From positions 1 through 5,158 of the forward strand of contig CALBEV010000049.1 in the NCBI GenBank assembly GCA_937891045.1: a stretch of 5,158 bases of DNA, given 5' to 3'. This DNA is from an uncultured Burkholderiales bacterium. Its GTDB lineage: Bacteria > Pseudomonadota > Gammaproteobacteria > Burkholderiales > Burkholderiaceae. Position 1 is the first letter of the stretch. Every line of letters begins with the position of its first letter. The translations under genes and the position numbers were made by a program. Below, one piece after another: positions 1 through 5,158 of the stretch. The notes below the pieces were generated by a model that did no database searches, had not been told where the DNA came from, and worked only from the letters and a program-made list of their open reading frames with translations.

Positions 1-1222
1 GATGAGCAAGTCCGAAGGCAACGTGCTCGACCCGGTCGACCTGATTGACGGCATCACCCTGGAGCCTTTGCTCGACAAACGCACCCAAGGCCTGCGCAAG
101 CCCGAGACCGCTCCCAAGGTGCGCAAGCAAACCGAAAAAGAATTCCCCGAAGGCATTCCGGCCTACGGTGCCGACGCGCTGCGTTTCACCTTCGCCGCGC
201 TCGCGTCTTTGGGCCGCAGCATCAACTTCGACTCCAAGCGCTGCGAGGGCTACCGCAACTTTTGCAACAAGCTGTGGAACGCCACCCGCTTTGTGCTGAT
301 GAACTGCGAGGCCCAAGACTGCGGCTTGAAAAAGCACACCAAAGCCGAATGCCAACCCGGTGGCCCGGCGCACGGCTACATGAACTTCAGCCAAGCCGAC
401 CGCTGGATCAACTCTCAGCTGCAACGCGTCGAAGCCGACGTGGCCAAAGGCTTTGCCGAGTACCGCCTGGACAACGTGGCCAACACGATCTATGACTTTG
501 TGTGGAACGAGTTTTGCGACTGGTACCTCGAAATCGCCAAGGTGCAAATCAACACCGGCAACGAGGCGCAGCAACGCGCCACCCGTCGCACCCTGATACG
601 CACCCTCGAGACCATCATGCGTTTGGCGCACCCCATCATTCCTTTTATCACCGAAGAACTTTGGCAAAAAGTGTCGGTGGTCGCGGGTCTTCCGGGTGAA
701 TCGGTCAGCATCGCCGCCTACCCCGTGAGCCAACCCGATCGCATCGACACAGTGGCCGAAGCCCATGTGACCAAGCTCAAAACCCTGGTGAACGCCTGCC
801 GCAACTTGCGCGGTGAGATGAACGTCTCGCCCGCCACCCGCATGCCCATGTACGTGCTGGGCGACACCGCCTTCATGCAAAGCGTGGCGCCCGTGTTGCA
901 GTCACTGGCCAAACTGAGCGAAGTCAAGGTTTTTGAGACCGAAGCCGAATGGATCGCTGCCGCACAAGCCGCGCCCGTGGCGGTGGTGGGCGAAGCGCGC
1001 CTGTGCCTGTTCATCGAAGTCGATGCGGCGGCAGAAAAAATTCGCCTGGCCAAGGAAGCCGCTCGCCTGGAAGGCGAAATCACCAAGGCCAACGCCAAGC
1101 TCAGCAACGAGGCCTTTGTGTCCAAAGCGCCGCAAGCGGTGCTCGACGAAACCAAGAAACGCGTTGCCGATTTCAGTGACACGTTGGATAAAATCCGCCA
1201 GCAACTGCAACGCCTAGGCTAA
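1..1222 (+). CDS. valS: Valyl-tRNA synthetase, C-terminal part (5' end outside window)
   Basis: Class I aminoacyl-tRNA synthetase that joins valine to tRNA-Val in the cytoplasm. The reading frame enters from the left edge. Base 1 is the last base of a codon, and the first whole codons read MSKSEGN, the KMSKS ATP-binding loop that comes late in the Rossmann catalytic domain. The apparent ATG at position 2 is therefore an internal Met, not a start. Counting from that Met, 406 residues are visible. The end of the catalytic domain (GADALRFT, about 56-63) is followed by the stem-contact and anticodon-binding helical domain ([16 protein letters not shown] 82-97, CDWYLE 172-177, [12 protein letters not shown] 210-221). 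A charged, alanine-rich C-terminal coiled-coil arm (about 340-406) is the typical ValS tRNA-binding tail. E. coli ValS has about 400 residues after KMSKS, so the C-terminus looks complete. The related IleRS and LeuRS are unlikely because the coiled-coil tail is ValS-like. galU follows after 26 bases. Confidence 0.96.
   Translation, partial: MSKSEGNVLDPVDLIDGITLEPLLDKRTQGLRKPETAPKVRKQTEKEFPEGIPAYGADALRFTFAALASLGRSINFDSKRCEGYRNFCNKLWNATRFVLMNCEAQDCGLKKHTKAECQPGGPAHGYMNFSQADRWINSQLQRVEADVAKGFAEYRLDNVANTIYDFVWNEFCDWYLEIAKVQINTGNEAQQRATRRTLIRTLETIMRLAHPIIPFITEELWQKVSVVAGLPGESVSIAAYPVSQPDRIDTVAEAHVTKLKTLVNACRNLRGEMNVSPATRMPMYVLGDTAFMQSVAPVLQSLAKLSEVKVFETEAEWIAAAQAAPVAVVGEARLCLFIEVDAAAEKIRLAKEAARLEGEITKANAKLSNEAFVSKAPQAVLDETKKRVADFSDTLDKIRQQLQRLG
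1164..1192 (+). promoter_or_regulatory. Candidate internal promoter for galU (weak)
   Basis: Within the last codons of valS, TTGCCG (1164-1169) and GATAAA (1187-1192) are separated by exactly 17 bases. Each hexamer matches the sigma-70 consensus at four of six positions. A transcript from here would start near 1199 and give galU a leader of about 50 bases. In a coding sequence this match could be chance. galU may instead simply be read through from valS, since no terminator separates the two genes. Confidence 0.22.
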
Positions 1223-1248
1223 AACACTGCGTAGACAAGGAATCGACC

Positions 1249-2127
1249 ATGAGCCACAACGTCATCCGCAAAGCCGTGTTCCCCGTCGCGGGCCTTGGCA
1301 CCCGTTTTTTGCCGGCCACCAAAGCTGCCCCCAAAGAGATGCTGCCGGTGGTGGACAAGCCACTGATCCAGTACGCGGTGGAAGAGGCGTATGCGGCAGG
1401 TGTGCGGCATATGATTTTTGTCACGGGTCGCAGCAAGCGGGCCATCGAAGACCATTTCGACACCGCTTACGAGCTCGAGAGCGAACTCGAAGCCGCGCAC
1501 AAGGACGAATTGCTGGCCTTGGTGCGCTCGGTGCAACCCGACGACATGGTCTGCGCCTACGTGCGCCAAAAACGCATGCTGGGTCTGGGCCACGCCGTGC
1601 TGTGCGCCGAACCCCTGGTCGGCAATGAGCCTTTTGCCGTGCTGCTGGCCGACGATTTGATGGTCAACCAGGGGCCGTCCATCTTGTCCCAAATGGTTGA
1701 CGCTTACACCAAGCAAGGCCGCTCGGTGCTGGCGGTGCAAGAGGTGCCGCTCGACCAAGTCAAACGCTACGGCATCGTGGCCGGAGAACCAGCGGGTCGG
1801 CAGCTCATTCGTGTCGAGCAAATTGTGGAAAAACCCAGCCCGGACAAAGCGCCTTCGCGCATGGGCGTGGCAGGTCGCTACATTTTGACGCCGGGCATTT
1901 TTGACGAGATCCGCAACCAGCCCACAGGCGTGGGCGGCGAGATCCAGCTCACCGATGCCATCGCCCGCCTGATGCAGCGCGAAGCCGTTTACGCCTTTCA
2001 ATACCAGGGCAAGCGCTACGACTGCGGCAGCAAGGAAGGCTTTCTGGAAGCCACGGTGGAGCTGGCTTTGCAGCACCCGCAGGTGGGTGCATCGTTTCAC
2101 GAGTACCTCAAGGGCTTGAACCTTTAA
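1249..2127 (+). CDS. galU: UTP-glucose-1-phosphate uridylyltransferase
   Basis: Cytoplasmic nucleotidyltransferase that makes UDP-glucose and pyrophosphate from glucose-1-phosphate and UTP, feeding lipopolysaccharide, capsule and galactose metabolism. It has 292 residues, close to the usual 290-300. Family signatures are all present. The nucleotide-binding loop GLGTRFLP (15-22) runs into KAAPKEMLP (25-33). GLGHAV (112-117) and the acidic metal/substrate-site segment LADD (133-136) follow. VEKP (193-196) carries the conserved active-site Lys195. [10 protein letters not shown] (229-238) and RYDCGSKEG (257-265) contribute to the sugar-phosphate site. The ATG start is supported by AAGGAA at 1237-1242, six bases upstream. 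It lies 26 bases after valS with no terminator between, so co-transcription is likely. The relative GalF (a regulatory paralogue in enterics) and RfbA-type thymidylyltransferases are less likely because the GalU-specific motifs are intact. A terminator follows at 2147-2190. Confidence 0.97.
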   Translation: MSHNVIRKAVFPVAGLGTRFLPATKAAPKEMLPVVDKPLIQYAVEEAYAAGVRHMIFVTGRSKRAIEDHFDTAYELESELEAAHKDELLALVRSVQPDDMVCAYVRQKRMLGLGHAVLCAEPLVGNEPFAVLLADDLMVNQGPSILSQMVDAYTKQGRSVLAVQEVPLDQVKRYGIVAGEPAGRQLIRVEQIVEKPSPDKAPSRMGVAGRYILTPGIFDEIRNQPTGVGGEIQLTDAIARLMQREAVYAFQYQGKRYDCGSKEGFLEATVELALQHPQVGASFHEYLKGLNL

Positions 2128-2144
2128 GGCTCAACGGACTCTTC

Positions 2145-2375
2145 TCAGCGGCGTTTAAGTGCAAACACAAACGCCGTTTCCGTTTTTTCCTGCATCAACA
2201 AGTCGTTGCCGGTCTGCCGGGCAAAGGCCTCAAAGTCACGCCAAGCGCCCGGGTCAGTCGCCGTCACTTTGAGCACCTGACCGCTGCTCATCTCGTTCAG
2301 GGCCTTCTTGGCCTTCAAAATGGGCAAAGGGCAATTCAGGCCGCTGGTGTCTATTTCTTTGTCGATGTGCATCAT
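2145..2375 (-). CDS. tusA: TusA/SirA-family sulfur carrier protein
   Basis: Small cytoplasmic sulfur carrier of 76 residues (E. coli TusA has 81). Family members hold a persulfide on one cysteine and pass it between desulfurases or rhodaneses and acceptors, for tRNA 2-thiouridine, molybdenum cofactor or sulfur oxidation. The signature GLNCPLP (12-18) contains the CPxP motif with the sulfur-bearing Cys15 at the start of the first helix, followed by the helix KAKKALNEM. The sheet segment VLKVTATDP leads to D47 in the DPGAWRDF stretch typical of the fold. The gene overlaps the Nudix stop by four bases (ATGA), suggesting translational coupling. Two consecutive ATG codons are possible starts. The second leaves a better ribosome-site spacing and gives 75 residues. 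Which acceptor it serves cannot be read from sequence. Several CPxP paralogues (TusA, YedF, YeeD) exist, so the symbol is a family-level assignment. Its last codons form the galU terminator on the other strand. Confidence 0.85.
   Translation of the reverse strand: MMHIDKEIDTSGLNCPLPILKAKKALNEMSSGQVLKVTATDPGAWRDFEAFARQTGNDLLMQEKTETAFVFALKRR
2147..2190 (+). terminator. Intrinsic terminator of galU, inside the convergent tusA gene
   Basis: The arms CGGCGTTT (2149-2156) and AAACGCCG (2169-2176) are perfectly complementary. The hairpin continues past a two-base bulge (2157-2158) with GTG (2159-2161) pairing CAC (2166-2168) around a CAAA loop. The base of the stem can extend two more pairs, including one G-U, to 2147/2178. 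TTTCC and then TTTTTT (2183-2188) follow. This is a plus-strand terminator 20 bases after the galU stop. The opposite strand has no T-run after the hairpin, so it should act in one direction only. The hairpin encodes the last residues and stop of the minus-strand tusA. Confidence 0.75.
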
Positions 2376-2929
2376 GTGTCCTGATTCGCTTCCTGGCTCT
2401 GCGCGGCACGCTCTTCCCAGGTCATGAATTTCGGCTCAATGCCGATGGTCCGCAGCCAGTCGCCCAAGGCGTAACCTGTTCCCGCAGGCCAGCAAATCAA
2501 ATCCTTGAAGTCGAACATCTTGTACTCGGCCAGCTCGGGCGACAAACGCACCTCGCCTTCGGCCACCGCATGGTAGGCAATGATCACCTGGTTCATGCGC
2601 TGGAAGTCGTACACACCGATCAACTTGAGGGCTGACACCTTCAGGTTGGTTTCTTCGGCAATCTCACGCGTGATGCCTTCTTCGGGCGTTTCGCCCGCCT
2701 CCATGAAGCCGGTGATCAGCGCAAAACGCCGCCCAGGCCAGGCGGCATTGCGGGCCAGCAGAATCTGATCGCCCACTTGCACAATGCCCCCCAGCACCGG
2801 CGTCGGGTTGTTCCAGTGGGTGAAGTCACAAGCGGTGCAACGCAGGCGCATGGTTTCGCCACTGTCTTCCATTTGCGAGAGCCAAGCCAAAGGCGCGGCA
2901 CATTGAGGGCAAAAACGGTATTCAGCCAT
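2372..2929 (-). CDS. Zinc-ribbon Nudix hydrolase (not typical NudC)
   Basis: Predicted cytoplasmic Mg-dependent hydrolase of 185 residues cleaving a nucleoside diphosphate linked to another group (X). An N-terminal zinc ribbon has CPQC (7-10) and CTAC (31-34). NPTPV (41-45) opens the Nudix fold. The Nudix box spans 74-96 (GFMEAGE, then REIAEETNL), with metal-binding Glu residues at 89, 92 and 93. The box departs from the consensus GX5EX7REUXEEXGU in having Asn95 where Gly is usual. The layout resembles NADH pyrophosphatase/decapping NudC, but the protein is shorter (E. coli NudC about 257). After the box it reads YDFQRMNQVIIAY where NudC has its SQPWPFPxS specificity motif, so NudC activity should not be assumed. 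The ATG start is supported by GGAG at 2938-2941, eight bases upstream. It lies 14 bases after cysM and overlaps tusA by four. The substrate is unknown. Confidence 0.88.
   Translation of the reverse strand: MAEYRFCPQCAAPLAWLSQMEDSGETMRLRCTACDFTHWNNPTPVLGGIVQVGDQILLARNAAWPGRRFALITGFMEAGETPEEGITREIAEETNLKVSALKLIGVYDFQRMNQVIIAYHAVAEGEVRLSPELAEYKMFDFKDLICWPAGTGYALGDWLRTIGIEPKFMTWEERAAQSQEANQDT
2379..2382 (-). promoter_or_regulatory. Ribosome binding site of tusA, favouring the second ATG
   Basis: On the minus strand AGGA is followed by CAC and then ATGATG. It is only three bases from the first ATG (2373-2375) but six from the second (2370-2372). The usual spacing is five to nine, so the second ATG may be the main start. 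The first ATG overlaps the upstream stop codon and could be used by coupled ribosomes. Confidence 0.5.
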
Positions 2930-2943
2930 TTAAACAACTCCGA

Positions 2944-3846
2944 TTAGGCGGGGAAAACGCCCGTAGACAAATAACGGTCACCGCGATCGCAGACGATGAA
3001 GACGATGGTGGCGTTTTGCGCCGTCTTGGCCACCTGCTGGGCCACCCAGCAAGCACCTGCTGCAGAGATGCCCGCAAAAATGCCTTCGCTGCGAGCCATC
3101 TGGCGGCAGGTCTCTTCGGCATCGTTTTGGCTCACGTAAATCAGCTCGTCCACATGGCTGGGATCGTAAATTTTGGGCAGGTATTCTTGCGGCCATTTGC
3201 GGATGCCGGGAATGCGCGAGCCTTCGCTCGGCTGTGCGCCAATGATGCGGATGGCCGGGTTCTTTTCTTTCAGGTAGCGCGAGACGCCCGTGATGGTGCC
3301 CGTGGTGCCCATGGCGCTGACAAAGTGGGTGACCTTGCCGCCGGTCTGCTCCCAGATCTCCGGGCCGGTGGTTTCGTAATGGATGCGCGGGTTGTCGGCG
3401 TTGGCAAACTGATCCAGGATGCGTCCCTTGGCCTGCGCTGCCATGTTGTCGGCCAAGTCACGGGCGTACTCCATGCCGCCGCTCTTGGGCGTGAGGATCA
3501 ACTCGGCCCCAAACGCCTTCATGGTCTGGGCTCGCTCAATCGACAGGTCCTCGGGCATGATCAAAATCATGCGGTAACCCTTAATGGCCGCAGCCATGGC
3601 CAGCGCAATGCCGGTGTTGCCCGATGTGGCCTCGATCAAGGTGTCGCCCGGCTTGATCTCGCCGCGCTCTTCGGCCCGGCGGATCATCGACAAAGCGGGG
3701 CGATCCTTCACGGAGCCCGCCGGGTTGTTGCCCTCGAGCTTGCCCAAAATCACATTGCCACGCGCAGCGCAGTCCGCTGCCCCCAAGCGCTGCAAAGCCA
3801 CCACAGGTGTTTTGCCGATCGCGTCTTCGATGGTTGGATAAATCAT
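2944..3846 (-). CDS. cysM: Cysteine synthase B (O-acetylserine sulfhydrylase B)
   Basis: PLP enzyme making cysteine from O-acetylserine and sulfide; the B isozyme of enterics also takes thiosulfate to give S-sulfocysteine. From the chosen ATG it has 300 residues (E. coli CysM 303). NNPAGSVKDR (40-49) carries the PLP Lys47. TSGNTG (74-79) is the substrate-binding loop and GTTGT (180-184) the PLP-phosphate loop. IPGIRKWP (212-219) is the CysM-type stretch that differs from CysK. Ser261 in the GISAAGA segment is the usual contact to the pyridine nitrogen. The C-terminus CDRGDRYLSTGVF matches CysM closely. The frame stays open 53 codons further upstream to a GTG at 4003-4005, but that extension has no family resemblance, so MIYPTIEDAIG is taken as the N-terminus. 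No clear Shine-Dalgarno precedes this ATG. It heads a likely operon with the Nudix and tusA genes. Confidence 0.94.
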   Translation of the reverse strand: MIYPTIEDAIGKTPVVALQRLGAADCAARGNVILGKLEGNNPAGSVKDRPALSMIRRAEERGEIKPGDTLIEATSGNTGIALAMAAAIKGYRMILIMPEDLSIERAQTMKAFGAELILTPKSGGMEYARDLADNMAAQAKGRILDQFANADNPRIHYETTGPEIWEQTGGKVTHFVSAMGTTGTITGVSRYLKEKNPAIRIIGAQPSEGSRIPGIRKWPQEYLPKIYDPSHVDELIYVSQNDAEETCRQMARSEGIFAGISAAGACWVAQQVAKTAQNATIVFIVCDRGDRYLSTGVFPA

Positions 3847-3878
3847 AGATGTACTTTGCCATAACTTGAACGCCCCTG

Positions 3879-3944
3879 ATGGCAGTGAGCTTGGCTCAAA
3901 CCACGGTATAAACCCGCCTGCCAGCTGCTGAGCTTGGCTGCCAT
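3879..3944. repeat. Nested short direct and inverted repeats upstream of cysM
   Basis: TGAGCTTGGCT occurs twice (3886-3896 and 3929-3939). ATGGCAG (3879-3885) is the reverse complement of CTGCCAT (3938-3944), and a further CTGCCA lies at 3918-3923, so the first arm has two alternative partners. TGAGC/GCTCA (3886-3890 and 3894-3898) forms a small hairpin with a three-base loop. Together these enclose 66 bases ending 33 bases upstream of the cysM start. They could fold in the cysM leader RNA or bind a regulator, or be chance in GC-rich DNA. Confidence 0.4.
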
Positions 3945-4062
3945 GGGGCCCTGCTCCGTTTCGGTGCGTACAGGCATGGGCGCCAACTGCACTGCCCCTG
4001 CGCACAAGGAGATCTTTTAACCACCCGCCCCAAGAAATCCCAAAATGGCGTCAAAAATATGC

Positions 4063-4068
4063 CATAAT
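4063..4068 (+). promoter_or_regulatory. Probable -10 box of tRNA-Leu
   Basis: CATAAT (five of six matches to TATAAT) lies 19 bases before the tRNA 5' end, which would place the transcript start about a dozen bases before the mature tRNA. It sits in an A/T-rich stretch otherwise unusual in this window. No good -35 hexamer is found 16-18 bases upstream (the region reads CCCAAAAT), which lowers confidence. Confidence 0.45.
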
Positions 4069-4087
4069 TTGCGTCTTCACGAATACC

Positions 4088-4172
4088 GCCCGGGTGGTGA
4101 AATTGGTAGACGCAGGGGACTCAAAATCCCCCGCCGCAAGGCGTGCCGGTTCGAGTCCGGCCCCGGGCACCA
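4088..4172 (+). tRNA. tRNA-Leu, anticodon CAA
   Basis: An 85-base leucine tRNA with encoded CCA, reading UUG codons. The acceptor stem GCCCGGG (4088-4094) pairs CCCGGGC (4162-4168), with discriminator A 4169 and CCA 4170-4172. The D stem GTG/CGC has one G-U pair. The anticodon stem GGGGA (4115-4119) / TCCCC (4127-4131) encloses CTCAAAA, giving anticodon CAA at 4122-4124. The long class II variable arm CGCC-GCAA-GGCG (4132-4143) has a GNRA-type loop. The T stem GCCGG (4145-4149) / CCGGC (4157-4161) encloses TTCGAGT. All stems pair and the discriminator A expected for leucine is present, so the gene should be functional. It closely resembles E. coli leuX in layout. It is a single-gene unit with its own terminator. 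Confidence 0.97.
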
Positions 4173-4175
4173 GAC

Positions 4176-4210
4176 AAAAGCCGCAAGTTCAACGAACTTG
4201 CGGCTTTTTT
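4176..4210 (+). terminator. Strong intrinsic terminator after tRNA-Leu, probably bidirectional
   Basis: AAAAGCCGCAAGTTC (4176-4190) and GAACTTGCGGCTTTT (4194-4208) are perfect 15-base complements around an AAC loop, with the T-run reaching 4210 (six T). It begins four bases after the CCA end of the tRNA. Read on the minus strand the same hairpin ends in TTTT, and it lies 28 bases beyond the hslR stop, so it can serve both converging genes, more strongly for the tRNA. Confidence 0.92.
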
Positions 4211-4238
4211 CTTGGCTGTTCACGCATTCATTGCAGCA

Positions 4239-4640
4239 TTAATCGATCCCCGCACTCCAGCGGTCATTCCAGTTGCGCTCAATCTGCCGGCGGTCGCGCT
4301 TGGTGGGACGGCCTTGCTCGATGCTGAGCGCTGGCTCGCGGGCCAGGCGGTGTTGCTCGGCGGCTTTTTGGCGGGCCTCGATGCTTTCTGGCGTTTCCAA
4401 ATACAGCAACTGCGCCACTGGTGCCGGGCCGCGAACACCGCTCAGCCCCTGCACCACGACCGTGCGCTCCACAGCGCCTTGGCGCAGACGCACGGTGTCG
4501 CCGGGTTTGATTTCTTTGGACGGCTTGGCGTCTTGGCCATTGACCTGCACACGACTCTTGCCTATCTCGTCGCTGGCTAGGCTGCGGGTTTTGTAAAAAC
4601 GTGCCGCCCACAGCCATTTGTCGATGCGCAAGGAAGTCAT
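4239..4640 (-). CDS. hslR: Heat-shock protein 15-type RNA-binding S4 protein
   Basis: Small cytoplasmic RNA-binding protein of 133 residues, the same length as E. coli Hsp15. In E. coli Hsp15 binds free 50S subunits still carrying peptidyl-tRNA and helps recycle stalled ribosomes. The N-terminal S4 domain (about 4-55) has RIDKWLWAARFYKTRSLA (5-22), nearly identical to the E. coli protein, then VQVNGQDAKPSKEI (31-44) and GDTVRLRQG (47-55). A middle segment with LLYLETPES and a basic C-terminal tail (GRPTKRDRRQIER) also match the family. The ATG overlaps the stop of the upstream epimerase-like gene by four bases (ATGA), and no clear Shine-Dalgarno precedes it, so translation is probably coupled. 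Transcription runs toward the tRNA and should end at the shared terminator at 4176-4210. Other S4 proteins (ribosomal S4, RluB-type synthases) are much longer or have extra domains. Confidence 0.92.
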   Translation of the reverse strand: MTSLRIDKWLWAARFYKTRSLASDEIGKSRVQVNGQDAKPSKEIKPGDTVRLRQGAVERTVVVQGLSGVRGPAPVAQLLYLETPESIEARQKAAEQHRLAREPALSIEQGRPTKRDRRQIERNWNDRWSAGID

Positions 4641-5158
4641 CGCGCGCCCGAAAACAAAGCGCCTTGCGGGCTCAAGCCGTCGCGCACATGAGGATAACGC
4701 AGCTTGAGCCGCAGTTCCTGCTTCATGCGTGTGTTGTCCAATCGTCGGGACTCTCTCATGAAGCTCAGCAGCATCAAGGGCAAGGCTGAGCTGGCTTGGT
4801 CACGCGGCAGGCGGGGCGGTTTGGGCAGGCCAAACAGGCTGGCAGCCAAGTCAAAGTAGTCGCCCATTTTCAGATCGGTGTCGTCGGTGACGTTGACCAC
4901 ACGCTGGGGTTTCCCGCGCCACAGCGCTGCCGCACAAGCGCGCGCCAGGTCGTTGGCGTGGATGTGGTTGGTGTACACATCGTCTTTGGCCGCCAGCACT
5001 GGCGTGCCTTTGAGCAAGCGTTCGCGGGGCGTGCCGCCTTCGCGGTCGGGGGCGTAAATGCCGGGAATGCGCAACACGCTCACCCGCACGCCACTGCGCC
5101 CCAAAAACCGCATCAGGTTTTCCGCATCCACACGTCGCTGGGCGCGGGGTGTGTGCGG
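4637..5158 (-). CDS. NAD-dependent epimerase/dehydratase-family protein, C-terminal part
   Basis: The gene enters from the right edge. The frame is open to position 5158, so the GTG at 5129-5131 is an internal Val codon rather than a start. Visible are 173 residues. They start after the catalytic YxxxK region with a TPRAQRRVDAE stretch (3-13), then LRIPGIYAPDR (29-39), the substrate-side loop common to extended short-chain dehydrogenase/reductase proteins. HIHANDLARA (65-74) and VVNVTDD follow, typical of sugar epimerases and related oxidoreductases. The Rossmann NAD-binding half, with its GxxGxxG motif and catalytic Ser/Tyr/Lys, lies outside the window. The family covers sugar-nucleotide epimerases, YeeZ-like proteins and others, so the substrate cannot be stated. 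The stop overlaps the hslR start by four bases, placing both genes in one operon. The C-terminus ends normally, with no sign of decay. Confidence 0.85.
   Translation of the reverse strand, partial: PHTPRAQRRVDAENLMRFLGRSGVRVSVLRIPGIYAPDREGGTPRERLLKGTPVLAAKDDVYTNHIHANDLARACAAALWRGKPQRVVNVTDDTDLKMGDYFDLAASLFGLPKPPRLPRDQASSALPLMLLSFMRESRRLDNTRMKQELRLKLRYPHVRDGLSPQGALFSGAR

Larger units (their letters stand above)
3847..4087. other. Divergent intergenic region between cysM and tRNA-Leu
   Basis: These 241 bases lie between two divergent transcription units. I see no convincing gene. The longest candidates are an upstream in-frame extension of cysM and plus-strand peptides such as a 25-codon frame from 3943 to 4020, none with a good start signal or recognisable protein. 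The region holds the short repeats noted separately at 3879-3944 on the cysM side and an AT-rich stretch (4041-4070) with a likely -10 box on the tRNA side. I could not find a convincing -35/-10 pair for cysM. Confidence 0.6.

Noticed and set aside
1219..2100. Long minus-strand open frame (293 codons) opposite galU
   Set aside because: Antisense shadow of galU with a His-, Leu- and Val-rich composition, no motif and no ribosome site. galU is certain on the other strand.
2372..2929. Naming the Nudix gene nudC
   Set aside because: The zinc ribbon fits, but the SQPWPFPxS motif that defines NADH pyrophosphatases is absent, so the name would imply an unsupported substrate.
3016..3864. Long plus-strand open frame (282 codons) opposite cysM
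   Set aside because: It is an antisense shadow of a clearly identified gene, rich in residues expected from reversed codon bias, with no recognisable domain.
3847..4005. N-terminal extension of cysM by 53 codons to a GTG at 4003-4005
   Set aside because: The extension does not resemble any part of the cysteine synthase family, and the shorter protein (300 residues) already matches the usual length and N-terminus. The frame is open by chance in GC-rich DNA.
3943..4020. Small plus-strand peptide of 25 codons upstream of the tRNA
   Set aside because: No ribosome site precedes its ATG, it resembles no known leader peptide, and no gene follows for it to regulate. The AAGGAG at 4006-4011 falls at its end and has no suitably spaced start codon after it.
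4088..4172. tRNA-Leu(CAA) as an integration site for a genomic island
   Set aside because: This tRNA type is a known hotspot in other bacteria, but here its 3' end is followed at once by its own terminator and then housekeeping genes. There is no integrase and no repeat of the tRNA 3' end within the window.
1..5158. CRISPR array, insertion sequence, phage, defence or toxin-antitoxin genes
   Set aside because: I saw no regularly spaced repeats, terminal inverted repeats with a transposase, integrase or nuclease-type accessory proteins anywhere on either strand. All sizeable frames are explained by core genes or their shadows.

Overview
This is an ordinary, compact stretch of bacterial chromosome. 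It is fairly GC-rich (about 60% by eye) and dense with housekeeping genes. The protein sequences and the neighbours (ValS next to GalU, a CysM cluster, an Hsp15-type S4 protein) look betaproteobacterial, most likely Burkholderiales and probably Comamonadaceae. That placement is recognition, not a search result. I found no integrase, transposase, CRISPR array, toxin or defence gene, and no compositional break.

Layout. (1) Positions 1-2127, plus strand: the C-terminal 406 residues of valyl-tRNA synthetase (valS, entering from the left edge at its KMSKS loop), then 26 bases later a complete galU (UTP-glucose-1-phosphate uridylyltransferase). A hairpin with a T-tract that should terminate galU lies inside the 3' coding end of the convergent gene. 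(2) Positions 2145-3846, minus strand: a three-gene cluster transcribed as cysM (cysteine synthase B), a zinc-ribbon Nudix hydrolase, then a TusA-family sulfur carrier. The gaps are 14 bases and a 4-base ATGA overlap, so this looks like one operon with a sulfur theme. (3) Positions 3847-4087: a 241-base intergenic region with short direct and inverted repeats ahead of cysM and a likely -10 box for the tRNA. (4) Positions 4088-4172, plus strand: a complete tRNA-Leu(CAA) with encoded CCA, followed at once by a very strong hairpin terminator that also sits just past the end of the minus-strand hslR. (5) Positions 4239-5158, minus strand: hslR (Hsp15-type RNA-binding S4 protein), overlapped by 4 bases by an upstream NAD-dependent epimerase/dehydratase-like gene that runs off the right edge.

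How they fit together. ValS charges tRNA-Val. GalU makes UDP-glucose for polysaccharides and lipopolysaccharide. CysM builds cysteine, or S-sulfocysteine from thiosulfate. TusA-family proteins carry persulfide sulfur for tRNA thiolation, cofactors or sulfur oxidation. Hsp15 handles stalled 50S subunits. The points most worth a second look are the terminator buried in tusA, the cysM-Nudix-tusA linkage, and the Nudix protein with a NudC-like zinc ribbon but no NudC specificity motif. Nothing here amounts to a clearly new biological system.
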